7,291 bases of DNA, taken from assembly GCA_934754855.1 (NCBI GenBank), contig CAKVJR010000083.1, positions 1 to 7,291 on the forward strand, written 5' to 3'. Every line of letters begins with the position of its first letter. The stretch's first letter is position 1. This stretch comes from an uncultured Candidatus Melainabacteria bacterium. Lineage in GTDB: Bacteria; Cyanobacteriota; Vampirovibrionia; Gastranaerophilales; Gastranaerophilaceae. Below, one piece after another: positions 1 to 5,947 of the stretch. The translations under genes were made by a program, and so were the position numbers. The notes under the pieces were generated by a model. The model worked only from the letters and a program-made list of their open reading frames with translations, made no database searches and had not been told where the DNA came from.

Positions 1-576
1 TTCTTCGCCGCCTGCAACCATTACATCAGCATCACCGTATTGGATTGATCTTGCTGCATCACCGATACTGTGGGCACCTGTTGCACAAGCCGAAACAACT
101 GCTTTATTAAGTCCTCTCAAACCAAAGTGCATTGCAATTCTGCCTGAACCCATGTTACAAATCAACATAGGAACTGTAAACGGTGAGCATTTATTGAAAC
201 CTTTTTGAAGCATTGCTGCGTGATTTTTTTCAATTGACATAAATCCGCCTGCTCCTGAGCCTGCAATAACACCGATTCTTGTCAAATCTTCTTTTTCCAA
301 GTCAAGACCGGAGTCTTTCATTGCCTCAATAGAGGCAACAACGGCAAATTGAATAAATCTGTCCATTCTCTTGCAATCTTTAGCATCAATAAATTCTTCG
401 GGATGAAAATCGGGAACTTCAGCACCGATTTTTACGATGTGATCATCAGGGTTAACATTTTGAGAAACTCTGACTCCGCTATTTCCCTCAATCAAGTTTT
501 CCCATAACTTATCTACTCCGATACCGAAAGGAGAAACTGCACCCATTCCGGTAACTACAACTCGTCTTTTTGTCAT
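1..576 (-). CDS. fabF: beta-ketoacyl-ACP synthase II (FabF), C-terminus cut by window edge
   Basis: This encodes the condensing enzyme that elongates acyl-ACP with malonyl-ACP in cytosolic type II fatty acid synthesis. The first 192 residues are visible and the frame is open to base 1; family members are about 410 aa, so roughly half is missing. The N-terminus MTKRRVVVTGMG is typical of FabF. The nucleophile motif VSACATG carries the active-site cysteine at residue 164. The two catalytic histidines of the Cys-His-His triad would lie beyond the edge. The ATG at 576-574 is preceded by AAGGCGG (582-588) with a 5-nt spacer, which fixes the start. It lies 71 nt after acpP, the usual partner, with a hairpin in the gap. 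FabB and FabF cannot be fully separated on half a protein, but the N-terminus and acpP-fabF linkage favour FabF. Confidence 0.95.
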   Translation of the reverse strand, partial: MTKRRVVVTGMGAVSPFGIGVDKLWENLIEGNSGVRVSQNVNPDDHIVKIGAEVPDFHPEEFIDAKDCKRMDRFIQFAVVASIEAMKDSGLDLEKEDLTRIGVIAGSGAGGFMSIEKNHAAMLQKGFNKCSPFTVPMLICNMGSGRIAMHFGLRGLNKAVVSACATGAHSIGDAARSIQYGDADVMVAGGEE

Positions 577-596
577 ATAAACCGCCTTAAAACTAA

Positions 597-626
597 AATA
601 CGAGGAGTAAAATTGCCCCTCGTATT
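597..626 (-). terminator. acpP-fabF intercistronic hairpin, possible partial terminator or processing site
   Basis: A perfect 9-bp inverted repeat pairs 597-605 (AATACGAGG) with 618-626 (CCTCGTATT) around a 12-nt loop. On the transcribed minus strand the stem is followed by TTAGTTTTAAGG, a T-rich but interrupted tract that runs into the fabF ribosome binding site. It could stop part of the acpP transcripts, or protect their 3' ends, while letting some read-through reach fabF. The broken T tract makes a full terminator unlikely. Its position between acpP and fabF is seen; its function is inferred. Confidence 0.5.
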
Positions 627-647
627 CATTATAATAACTGAATTTTA

Positions 648-881
648 TTAAGAGTTAGCTTCGATGTAGTTTACAGCATCTTGAACTGTTGCGATTTTTT
701 CTGCTTCTTCATCAGGGATTTCGCAACCGAATTCTTCTTCAAATGCCATTACCAATTCAACTGTATCCAAAGAGTCTGCACCCAAATCAGCTGTGAAACT
801 TGCTTCGGGAGTAACTAAGCTTTCTTCAACGCTTAATTGTTCTACTACAACTTTTTTAACTCTGTCAAAAACTGTGCTCAT
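648..881 (-). CDS. acpP: acyl carrier protein
   Basis: This is the small acidic cytosolic carrier that holds growing acyl chains as thioesters on a 4'-phosphopantetheine arm. It serves FabD, FabH, FabF, FabG and PlsX, all encoded here. The product is 77 aa, the usual length. The motif GADSLDTVELV places the phosphopantetheinylated serine at residue 37. The helix after it is rich in Glu (VMAFEEEFG), the standard surface for docking partner enzymes. The start is supported by GAGGA at 889-893 with a 7-nt spacer. The gene is set off from fabG by 102 nt holding two promoter candidates and from fabF by a hairpin, so it probably has its own expression level within the operon. Confidence 0.98.
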   Translation of the reverse strand: MSTVFDRVKKVVVEQLSVEESLVTPEASFTADLGADSLDTVELVMAFEEEFGCEIPDEEAEKIATVQDAVNYIEANS

Positions 882-931
882 TTTGTTTTCCTCATTTTTT
901 ACTATTAGATTTATTACTTAGTTATATGTAT

Positions 932-960
932 ATTATACTTGCTAAATCAAACCATGCAAA
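932..960 (-). promoter_or_regulatory. candidate acpP promoter (proximal)
   Basis: On the minus strand a perfect -10 box TATAAT (932-937) lies 17 bp from a 4-of-6 -35 box TTTGCA (955-960). Transcription would begin near 925, giving an acpP leader of about 44 nt that includes the Shine-Dalgarno site. The -10 overlaps a short inverted repeat, GTATA-A-TATAC. The surrounding DNA is very AT-rich, so chance matches are a real risk. Confidence 0.6.
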
Positions 961-976
961 TATATTTACAAAATTT

Positions 977-1006
977 ATTATATCTAAACCACAAGTCCGC
1001 CGTCAA
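977..1006 (-). promoter_or_regulatory. candidate acpP promoter (distal), -35 inside the fabG 3' end
   Basis: On the minus strand TTGACG (1001-1006, 5 of 6 matches) is followed after 18 bp by TATAAT (977-982, 6 of 6). The -35 lies in the fabG codons for the conserved VDGG motif and the -10 lies just past the fabG stop. Transcription would start near 970. The match is as good as or better than the proximal candidate, though the -35 bases are partly dictated by protein coding. Confidence 0.5.
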
Positions 1007-1712
1007 CACCTATGACTTGTCCTGTGATATATGTTCCGTCAACCGCCAAGAATTTAGCAGTTTTCGCAATATCTTCGGGTTCGCCCAAACGTTTCAACGG
1101 GATATGTTCCGCAAATTTTTCAGGATCCAAACCTTTTGTCATGTCCGTATTGATAAATCCGGGAGCGATTGCATTGACACGAATGTTTCTTGAGGCAAGT
1201 TCTTTTGCCAAAGATTTTGTCATACCAATCAAACCTGCTTTTGCAGCGGAATAATTTGCCTGACCGGCATTTCCCATTACACCGACGATACTTGACATGT
1301 TAATAATGTTGCCTGAACGTTGTTTCATCATCAATTTAACAACAGGTTTTGATACATTATAAACACCTGTCAAATTTGTATTAATTACAGCATTCCAATC
1401 CGCAGAATTCATACGCAAGAACAAATTATCTCTTGTAATACCGGCATTATTTACCAAAACATCAATTCTGCCGTATTTTCCAATTATGCTTGCAACACCT
1501 GCGTTAACTTCTTCCTCATTTGAAATATCAAACTTAAAAGCGGCAGCGTCTGCACCGAGTGCCTTTAATTCTTCAACCGTCTTATTTGCGGCTTCTTCGT
1601 AACCTGCATAAACAATTGCAACATCAAAATCCGCTTTCGCAAATTCTACCGCACATGCCTTGCCGATTCCTCTTGAACCGCCGGTGATTAATGCAACTTT
1701 CTTTTCACCCAT
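984..1712 (-). CDS. fabG: 3-oxoacyl-ACP reductase (FabG)
   Basis: This is a cytosolic short-chain dehydrogenase/reductase that reduces beta-ketoacyl-ACP with NADPH, the first reduction of each elongation cycle. It has 242 aa, the family norm. The Rossmann cofactor motif TGGSRGIG is at residues 10-17 and NNAG at 88-91. The catalytic tetrad is complete: Asn113, Ser141, Tyr154 and Lys158, each three beyond the E. coli numbering. The C-terminus ends in the typical GQVIGVDGG pattern. The start is fixed by AAGGAG (1719-1724) with a 6-nt spacer, and the ATG begins one base after the fabD stop, which suggests translational coupling. Among the many SDR paralogues, its place between fabD and acpP supports FabG strongly. 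Confidence 0.96.
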   Translation of the reverse strand: MGEKKVALITGGSRGIGKACAVEFAKADFDVAIVYAGYEEAANKTVEELKALGADAAAFKFDISNEEEVNAGVASIIGKYGRIDVLVNNAGITRDNLFLRMNSADWNAVINTNLTGVYNVSKPVVKLMMKQRSGNIINMSSIVGVMGNAGQANYSAAKAGLIGMTKSLAKELASRNIRVNAIAPGFINTDMTKGLDPEKFAEHIPLKRLGEPEDIAKTAKFLAVDGTYITGQVIGVDGGLVV

Positions 1713-1713
1713 T

Positions 1714-2658
1714 TTATTCTCCTTGTTTTAATTCGTTTACTGTTTCTTCAAGCGAAGCAACGTCGTAAACATTATAAGTCTTTACTTCGGCATTAATTTT
1801 TTTGTTCAAACCAGCCAAAACTTTTCCTGCACCGAGTTCAACAAATGTTGTAATGCCTTCATTTATCATTCCGTTTATCGTTTCTGTCCAATGAACCGAC
1901 GAGCGAATTTGAGCGGGAACTCTCTTTTTCAATTCCTCACCGTCAGTTATCGGCATGCCATCAACGTTTTCATAAACAGGAATTTCACCGTTTTTAAAAT
2001 TATAATCTTTTACAAATTCTTCAAATTTTTCAGACGCAGATGCCATCAATGCCGAGTGGAATGCTCCTGAAACTGCAAGAGGGATAACCCTTTTAGCACC
2101 TTTTGTTTTCAAAATTTCAACTGATTTTTCAATCAATTCTTTTTCGCCCGTAATAACGGTTTGAGCAGGCGAATTGTAGTTTGCAACAGAAATTACACCC
2201 TCGTTTTGAAGTTCTTTCAATCCGTCTGAAATTTCATCGGGAGTAAGTCCGATAACTGCTGCCATAGAGCCGTTTGTAGCATTTGCAGCATCATTCATCA
2301 ACTCTGCACGTTTTCCGGTAATCACAATAGCATCGCCCATTTCGAGAACACCTGCCGTATATAAAGCACCGTATTCACCAAGACTGTGTCCTGCTGTCGC
2401 AACAGGAACGATGTCAATTTCCGACTTCAATGCCTCGAGGCATGCCAAAGATGTTGTCAAAATTGCAGGTTGCGAATTTTTTGTCATCTTCAATTCTTCA
2501 TCTGTTCCGTTGAAACAAATTTCCGAAATTTTAAAGCCTAAAACTTCATCAGCGGTATCAAAAACTTTTTTTGCCGCATCATATTTTTCATATAAATCCT
2601 TACCCATTCCCGAAACCTGTGAACCTTGTCCGGGGAACAAAAAAGCGATTTTTTTCAT
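1714..2658 (-). CDS. fabD: malonyl-CoA:ACP transacylase (FabD)
   Basis: This enzyme transfers malonyl groups from CoA to acyl carrier protein, supplying the extender unit for FabH and FabF. The product is 314 aa, close to the E. coli 309. The oxyanion-loop motif GQGSQ is at residues 10-14. The nucleophile elbow GHSLGEY (90-96) puts the catalytic serine at 92; Arg117, which binds the malonyl carboxylate, and His201 (GAFHSALM) sit at the same numbers as in E. coli. I take the start at 2658 and not the in-frame ATG at 2700. The protein then begins MKKIAFLFPGQGSQ as family members do, AAAGGGA (2667-2673) lies 8 nt upstream, and the ATG shares one base with the fabH stop (TAATG). The longer form would add 14 basic, unconserved residues. 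Confidence 0.96.
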   Translation of the reverse strand: MKKIAFLFPGQGSQVSGMGKDLYEKYDAAKKVFDTADEVLGFKISEICFNGTDEELKMTKNSQPAILTTSLACLEALKSEIDIVPVATAGHSLGEYGALYTAGVLEMGDAIVITGKRAELMNDAANATNGSMAAVIGLTPDEISDGLKELQNEGVISVANYNSPAQTVITGEKELIEKSVEILKTKGAKRVIPLAVSGAFHSALMASASEKFEEFVKDYNFKNGEIPVYENVDGMPITDGEELKKRVPAQIRSSVHWTETINGMINEGITTFVELGAGKVLAGLNKKINAEVKTYNVYDVASLEETVNELKQGE

Positions 2659-3662
2659 TATGCAATTCCCTTTCTTAATTTTACGATTGCATTTCCGCAA
2701 GTCATGCCCGCACCGAATCCCGTTAAGAACGCCGTGCAGGGCAATTGAATTTTACCCTCTTGTATTGCTTCCGTCATCGCAATCGGAACGGACGCAGCAG
2801 AGGTGTTTCCGTATTTTTGAATATTAACAATTACTCTATCTTTGTTAAAACCGATTCTTTCAGTCAAAGCGTCGGTTATTCTTAAATTTGCCTGATGAGG
2901 AATAAAATAATCAATCTCATCGGCAGTCATATTGGCATTTTTCAAAGTTTTATTAATTTTTTCGGGCAAATAAGTCATAACAAACTTATAAACATCACGA
3001 CCTGCCATGTGAATATGCAAGGGTTTTTCCTCGTTTGGCTCTGCCAACGGACAATTTTTTCCCGAAATTTCAAGCGAAATATAATCGCCTAATTTTCCCA
3101 TCGCCGTCAAATCAATTTCAACAATATCATCAACGCCGTCAACAGAGGGTTCCAACAACATTGCCCCCGCACCGTCACCGAAAATACAACAAACGCTTCT
3201 ATCCGACCAATCAACAAATTTTGAATTTGCATCAGTCATAACAAGCAAAACCTTTTTGTACATTCCGCTCGAAATATACGCCTTTGCAATACTCATTGCA
3301 TAAATCAACCCTGAACATGCCGCCGTTACGTCAAATGCTGCCGCATTATCCGCTCCGATTTGAGCCTGAATTTCACAGGCAACAGACGGATAAGCCTTTG
3401 CAGGGATTGAAGTTGCGGAAATAATTAAATCAATATCTAAAGGATTAACCTTGGTGTGCGACAAAACATTGTTTGCCGCATTTACACCAAGAAAAACCGA
3501 ATTTTCCGCACCGGATACAACACGCCGCTCTTCAATTCCCGTTCTAGTTCGTATCCATTCATCACTCGTTTCAACCAAAGTTGAAATATCATCATTCGTT
3601 ACTATCGTTTCAGGGACATAAAACCCAACCCCTGAAATCATAACAGGAATGTTATTAGGCAT
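2658..3662 (-). CDS. fabH: beta-ketoacyl-ACP synthase III (FabH)
   Basis: This enzyme starts fatty acid synthesis by condensing an acyl-CoA primer with malonyl-ACP. The product is 334 aa, slightly longer than the E. coli 317. The triad is complete: Cys116 in AACSG, His256 in PHQAN, and Asn286 in GNTSAAS. The motif DEWIRTRTGI near residues 34-43 is a family hallmark. Tyr91 stands where E. coli has Phe87, a position lining the primer pocket, so a bulky aromatic is kept; this hints at short primers but does not prove it. The chosen ATG has only a weak Shine-Dalgarno (GCGGA about 10 nt upstream). It fits the family N-terminus better than Met8, which has none. It follows plsX by 22 nt and overlaps fabD by one base. 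Confidence 0.95.
   Translation of the reverse strand: MPNNIPVMISGVGFYVPETIVTNDDISTLVETSDEWIRTRTGIEERRVVSGAENSVFLGVNAANNVLSHTKVNPLDIDLIISATSIPAKAYPSVACEIQAQIGADNAAAFDVTAACSGLIYAMSIAKAYISSGMYKKVLLVMTDANSKFVDWSDRSVCCIFGDGAGAMLLEPSVDGVDDIVEIDLTAMGKLGDYISLEISGKNCPLAEPNEEKPLHIHMAGRDVYKFVMTYLPEKINKTLKNANMTADEIDYFIPHQANLRITDALTERIGFNKDRVIVNIQKYGNTSAASVPIAMTEAIQEGKIQLPCTAFLTGFGAGMTCGNAIVKLRKGIA
2667..2673 (-). promoter_or_regulatory. fabD ribosome binding site that decides the start
   Basis: AAAGGGA on the minus strand lies 8 nt before the ATG at 2658 and inside the last codons of fabH. It supports the short form of FabD over the upstream in-frame ATG at 2700. It also means that ribosomes finishing fabH would pass directly over the fabD initiation region. 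Confidence 0.75.
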
Positions 3663-3684
3663 AGTGTGTGTTTCCGCTTTTTGT

Positions 3685-4752
3685 CTAATTTTCTATCGTG
3701 GCTTTGTAAAAAGCATCAATCTTTTTGTTAACTTCTTTTTCAACAGCCTCTTTTGCAACACGAATTGCATTCTTAATCGCATAAGCCGTCGAACGTCCGT
3801 GACAAATTACCGTGATACCTTTTACTCCGAGTAATAACTGTCCGCCGAATTCTTCGTAGTTAATACGTTTATAAATTTTCTTCATAAACGGTTTAGCCAA
3901 CGCTCCGATTACTGATGAAATAATATTTTCAGTAAATTGTTCCTTAATCATAAAGAACAACATCGATGAAGCACCCTCAATCGTTTTGAGTGCAACGTTT
4001 CCGACAAAACCGTCGCAAACAATCACATCACAATTTCCAAGGAATACTTCCTTACCTTCAACGTTTCCTACAAAGTTCAACTGTTCTTTCTTTTGTTCAA
4101 ACATTTGATATGCAACGTTTACAAGTTCGTTACCCTTTCCTCTTTCTTCACCGATGTTTAAAACACCGATACGAGGATTTTCAATTCCCAAAATAGTCTT
4201 TGAGTAAATTGAACCCATAATTCCGAATTGGAATAACATCTCAGGCGTCGAACTTGCGTTCGCACCACCATCGATGACAACTACGGGTTTCTTCATTGAG
4301 GGCAATGTCAAGCAAATAGCAGGTCTTTCAATACCGGGCAATCTTCCCAAACCAAAAAGACTTGAAGCCATTGCAGCACCAGTCGAACCCGCTGCTACAA
4401 CCGCATCAGAACTTCCTGTCGCAACTGCTTTTACGGCAAGTACGATTGAAGAATTCTTCTTACGTCTGATTGCTTGTCCGGGGGCTTCACCCATCTCAAT
4501 TGTTTCACTTGCGTGAGTGATTTTAATATCAAGTTTTTCCGGATTGATTTTAATTCTTCTCGGCTTAAACATGCCACTTCCCGTGAAAACAATACCTTCT
4601 TGCTTAATTCTGTCGAGTTCTGCAAGGATTTTGTCTTCACGACCGACTAATTCAATCGGAACATCATATTCATAAGCACCCCATACGGCACCTTCGACAA
4701 TCGCTCTGGGTGCGTAATCGCCGCCCATTGCATCTACTGCTATTCTTGTCAT
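3685..4752 (-). CDS. plsX: phosphate acyltransferase (PlsX)
   Basis: PlsX converts acyl-ACP and phosphate to acyl-phosphate, the donor used by the membrane acyltransferase PlsY, and so links fatty acid synthesis to phospholipid synthesis. It is a soluble protein that associates peripherally with the membrane. The product is 355 aa, within the family range. Visible signatures are DAMGGD at residues 7-12, EMGEAPGQAIRRKKNSS from 86, AGSTGA at 121-126, DGGAN at 161-165, NIGEERGKGNE at 199-209 and CDGFVGN at 246-252. The start gives the usual PlsX N-terminus. GAGGAA (4755-4760) precedes it by only 2 nt, a short spacing that could moderate initiation. It follows rpmF by 28 nt and precedes fabH by 22 nt. 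No PlsY gene is visible. Confidence 0.96.
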   Translation of the reverse strand: MTRIAVDAMGGDYAPRAIVEGAVWGAYEYDVPIELVGREDKILAELDRIKQEGIVFTGSGMFKPRRIKINPEKLDIKITHASETIEMGEAPGQAIRRKKNSSIVLAVKAVATGSSDAVVAAGSTGAAMASSLFGLGRLPGIERPAICLTLPSMKKPVVVIDGGANASSTPEMLFQFGIMGSIYSKTILGIENPRIGVLNIGEERGKGNELVNVAYQMFEQKKEQLNFVGNVEGKEVFLGNCDVIVCDGFVGNVALKTIEGASSMLFFMIKEQFTENIISSVIGALAKPFMKKIYKRINYEEFGGQLLLGVKGITVICHGRSTAYAIKNAIRVAKEAVEKEVNKKIDAFYKATIEN

Positions 4753-4780
4753 TCTTCCTCAAATTCCGTTAAATATCTGA

Positions 4781-4978
4781 CTATTCTTCTGTCTTTGCTG
4801 CAACTGCTTTCTTACTTGCAACTTGACCTTTGTATTGACCGCATTCGGGGCATACTGTGTGTGTCGGAATTGTTGCACCGCAGTTTGAGCATGTTGTAAC
4901 TGCAGGAATAGTTGCTTTCCAGTTTGCTCTTCTGTGTCCTTGTGCTGATGCACCTGTTCTCTTCTTAGGAACTGCCAT
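4781..4978 (-). CDS. rpmF: 50S ribosomal protein L32, zinc-binding form
   Basis: This is a small basic protein of the large ribosomal subunit. The product is 65 aa. The N-terminus MAVPKKRTG is the L32 signature. Four cysteines at residues 30, 33, 43 and 46 form a CX2C-X9-CX2C zinc ribbon, making this the zinc-binding (C+) type. Some bacteria also carry a cysteine-free paralogue for zinc starvation; none is visible here. The C-terminus is a Lys/Ala-rich tail (KKAVAAKTEE). AAGGA (4987-4991) lies 8 nt before the ATG, and the gene begins one base after the yceD-like stop, so the two are probably translationally coupled. The yceD-rpmF-plsX order is widely conserved and links ribosome supply with lipid synthesis. 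Confidence 0.97.
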   Translation of the reverse strand: MAVPKKRTGASAQGHRRANWKATIPAVTTCSNCGATIPTHTVCPECGQYKGQVASKKAVAAKTEE

Positions 4979-4979
4979 T

Positions 4980-5477
4980 TTAATTTTCCTTTTCTGTTTT
5001 AATTGTCTTAAATACTTCTAATCTCGGGTCTTGAATTTCTGTCGAAATATATTTATTAATTTCTTCATCGCCCATACAATTTATATCACAAACAAGTTTA
5101 TTTGGTACAGATAATATTAAGGATTGATACATTAAGTCCGTTAAATCTATCTCACCTGCACCGTTTAAGTCGATTGCAAAAAAGTTATCTTTTATCTCCG
5201 TTTCTTCCTTGTACTCCTCGTACAACGTACGCTCCGCATAGGTTTCATCTACATCGGCATGCGTTTCGTAAATAAAATTTTTCAGGCAATTATCACAAAT
5301 TGCGTTTATTTTTGCATCTACATATCCCTTAACATTTATAAATCCGCCGCCAAGCCTTTTCACGACAAAATGTGCTTTTGCAGGCTCTGCCAAATCTATT
5401 CCGTCAGGGGTATCTTCAAAATCAAACTCCAACAAGTCGTCTTTTGATTGTTCTAATTCTTCAATAGTTACTTTCAT
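4980..5477 (-). CDS. yceD: YceD/DUF177 family protein (23S rRNA accumulation protein-like)
   Basis: This 165-aa acidic protein is assigned to the DUF177/YceD family, which is tied to 23S rRNA accumulation in bacteria and plants; the biochemical role is unsettled. The CX2C pair CDNC (Cys61, Cys64) lies mid-protein and a second pair, CDINC (Cys130, Cys134), lies near the C-terminus. They are followed by the family-typical ending DPRLEVFKTIK. Many homologues carry a further GLC-CG knuckle after the second pair; here that stretch is short and lacks those cysteines. The central part after residue 75 is strongly acidic. No Shine-Dalgarno precedes the ATG; AAAGGA is 24 nt away, and the predicted transcript starts at or next to the ATG. 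It is the first gene of the operon, one base before rpmF, the standard context. Confidence 0.88.
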   Translation of the reverse strand: MKVTIEELEQSKDDLLEFDFEDTPDGIDLAEPAKAHFVVKRLGGGFINVKGYVDAKINAICDNCLKNFIYETHADVDETYAERTLYEEYKEETEIKDNFFAIDLNGAGEIDLTDLMYQSLILSVPNKLVCDINCMGDEEINKYISTEIQDPRLEVFKTIKTEKEN

Positions 5478-5483
5478 ATTAAT

Positions 5484-5513
5484 ATTTTATTTTTTATATA
5501 ATCCTTTTGTCAA
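5484..5513 (-). promoter_or_regulatory. candidate main promoter of the yceD-rpmF-plsX-fab operon
   Basis: On the minus strand a perfect -35 TTGACA (5508-5513) is separated by 18 bp from TAAAAT (5484-5489, 5 of 6). It lies just downstream of a terminator and just upstream of the first operon gene, as expected for the principal promoter. The predicted transcription start, about 7 nt past the -10, coincides with the ATG at 5477. I see no FapR-like palindrome (TTAGTACC type) in this region. Confidence 0.65.
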
Positions 5514-5530
5514 TTTTTTAAAATTTTGCA

Positions 5531-5562
5531 AAAAAAAACGACCCCTTAAAGAGTCGTTTTTT
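5531..5562 (-). terminator. Rho-independent terminator after the small-gene pair
   Basis: A perfect 10-bp inverted repeat pairs 5533-5542 with 5553-5562. On the minus strand ACGACTC pairs with GGGTCGT through one G-U pair, leaving a 6-nt loop, and a run of at least 8 T residues follows. It sits 17 nt beyond the stop of the 120-aa gene and separates it from the lipid operon promoter. The A/T flanks make it nearly symmetrical, but there is no convergent plus-strand gene to use it. Confidence 0.88.
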
Positions 5563-5578
5563 AAATATTGTTTTAAAA

Positions 5579-5941
5579 TTAGCCTGCATATTTCGGAGTT
5601 GAAGAAGCAACAGCGTTTGCTAAAGATTCGTTTACACCCTGTTCTTCTGCCTCAATTTGAGCAATTTTGGTTTTAATACAAGCCAATCTGATATCTAAAC
5701 TCTTATCCATTGAAACAAGCATCATTCTTGCAAATTTCAAATATTCAAGATTAGGGACAGGTCCACCGTCTTTCGGCATGTTTTCCGCTTGACTTTTCAA
5801 AGCCTCTTCAGCCTTTTGAATATCAGCCAAATTACTTGTGATATCGGATTTTCGGATTTGGAGCATAGCAGTTTCGTAATTCAGTTGGTTTTTTCTTGCC
5901 GTATTACTTAAACTTCTCGCAAATAAAAGTGCGTAACCCAT
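5579..5941 (-). CDS. small predicted helical-hairpin protein of unknown function (120 aa)
   Basis: I do not recognise this gene. The 120-aa product has no convincing signal peptide or membrane segment. Residues about 5-54 look like one long amphipathic helix, with hydrophobic residues spaced 3-4 apart (L20, I29, I34, L38, I41, L48). A Gly/Pro break follows at 57-63 (KDGGPVP), then a second helix from about 65 to 100 (L68, L75, L82, L86, I89, I93, I96), and a flexible Ala/Ser tail to 120. A helix-turn-helix bundle is therefore likely. There are no catalytic or metal motifs and only one cysteine. Start evidence is good: AAGGTAGG (5947-5954) precedes the ATG and overlaps the upstream gene's stop codon, which lies 6 nt away. 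A terminator follows. The tight link to the 90-aa gene suggests joint function. Confidence 0.8.
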   Translation of the reverse strand: MGYALLFARSLSNTARKNQLNYETAMLQIRKSDITSNLADIQKAEEALKSQAENMPKDGGPVPNLEYLKFARMMLVSMDKSLDIRLACIKTKIAQIEAEEQGVNESLANAVASSTPKYAG

Positions 5942-5947
5942 TATGAC

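Noticed and set aside
939..1254. Plus-strand open frames opposite fabG and the acpP leader
   Set aside because: They lie antisense to a gene with a complete catalytic tetrad, have no ribosome binding sites, and their translations are low-complexity mirror products of the fabG codons.
2659..2700. A longer FabD starting at the in-frame ATG at 2700
   Set aside because: The extra 14 residues are basic and not part of the family N-terminus, and the start at 2658 has a well-placed Shine-Dalgarno and a classic TAATG junction.
2411..2827. A 138-codon plus-strand frame across the fabD-fabH junction
   Set aside because: It is antisense to two well-supported genes, has no recognisable domain, and its predicted peptide reads as the complement of conserved fabD and fabH codons.
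4431..4640. A 69-codon minus-strand frame inside plsX
   Set aside because: It lies wholly within plsX in another frame; the plsX frame carries all the family motifs without interruption.
4759..4953. A Gln/Lys-rich minus-strand frame overlapping rpmF
   Set aside because: It is the alternative frame of rpmF, whose own frame encodes an intact zinc-ribbon L32.
5484..5530. A FapR-type operator ahead of the lipid operon
   Set aside because: I looked for the TTAGTACC-type palindrome near the promoter and found only generic A/T repeats.
5531..5562. The A/T-flanked inverted repeat as a CRISPR repeat or mobile-element end
   Set aside because: It occurs once, has a terminator's stem and T-run, and shows no target duplication or neighbouring transposase.
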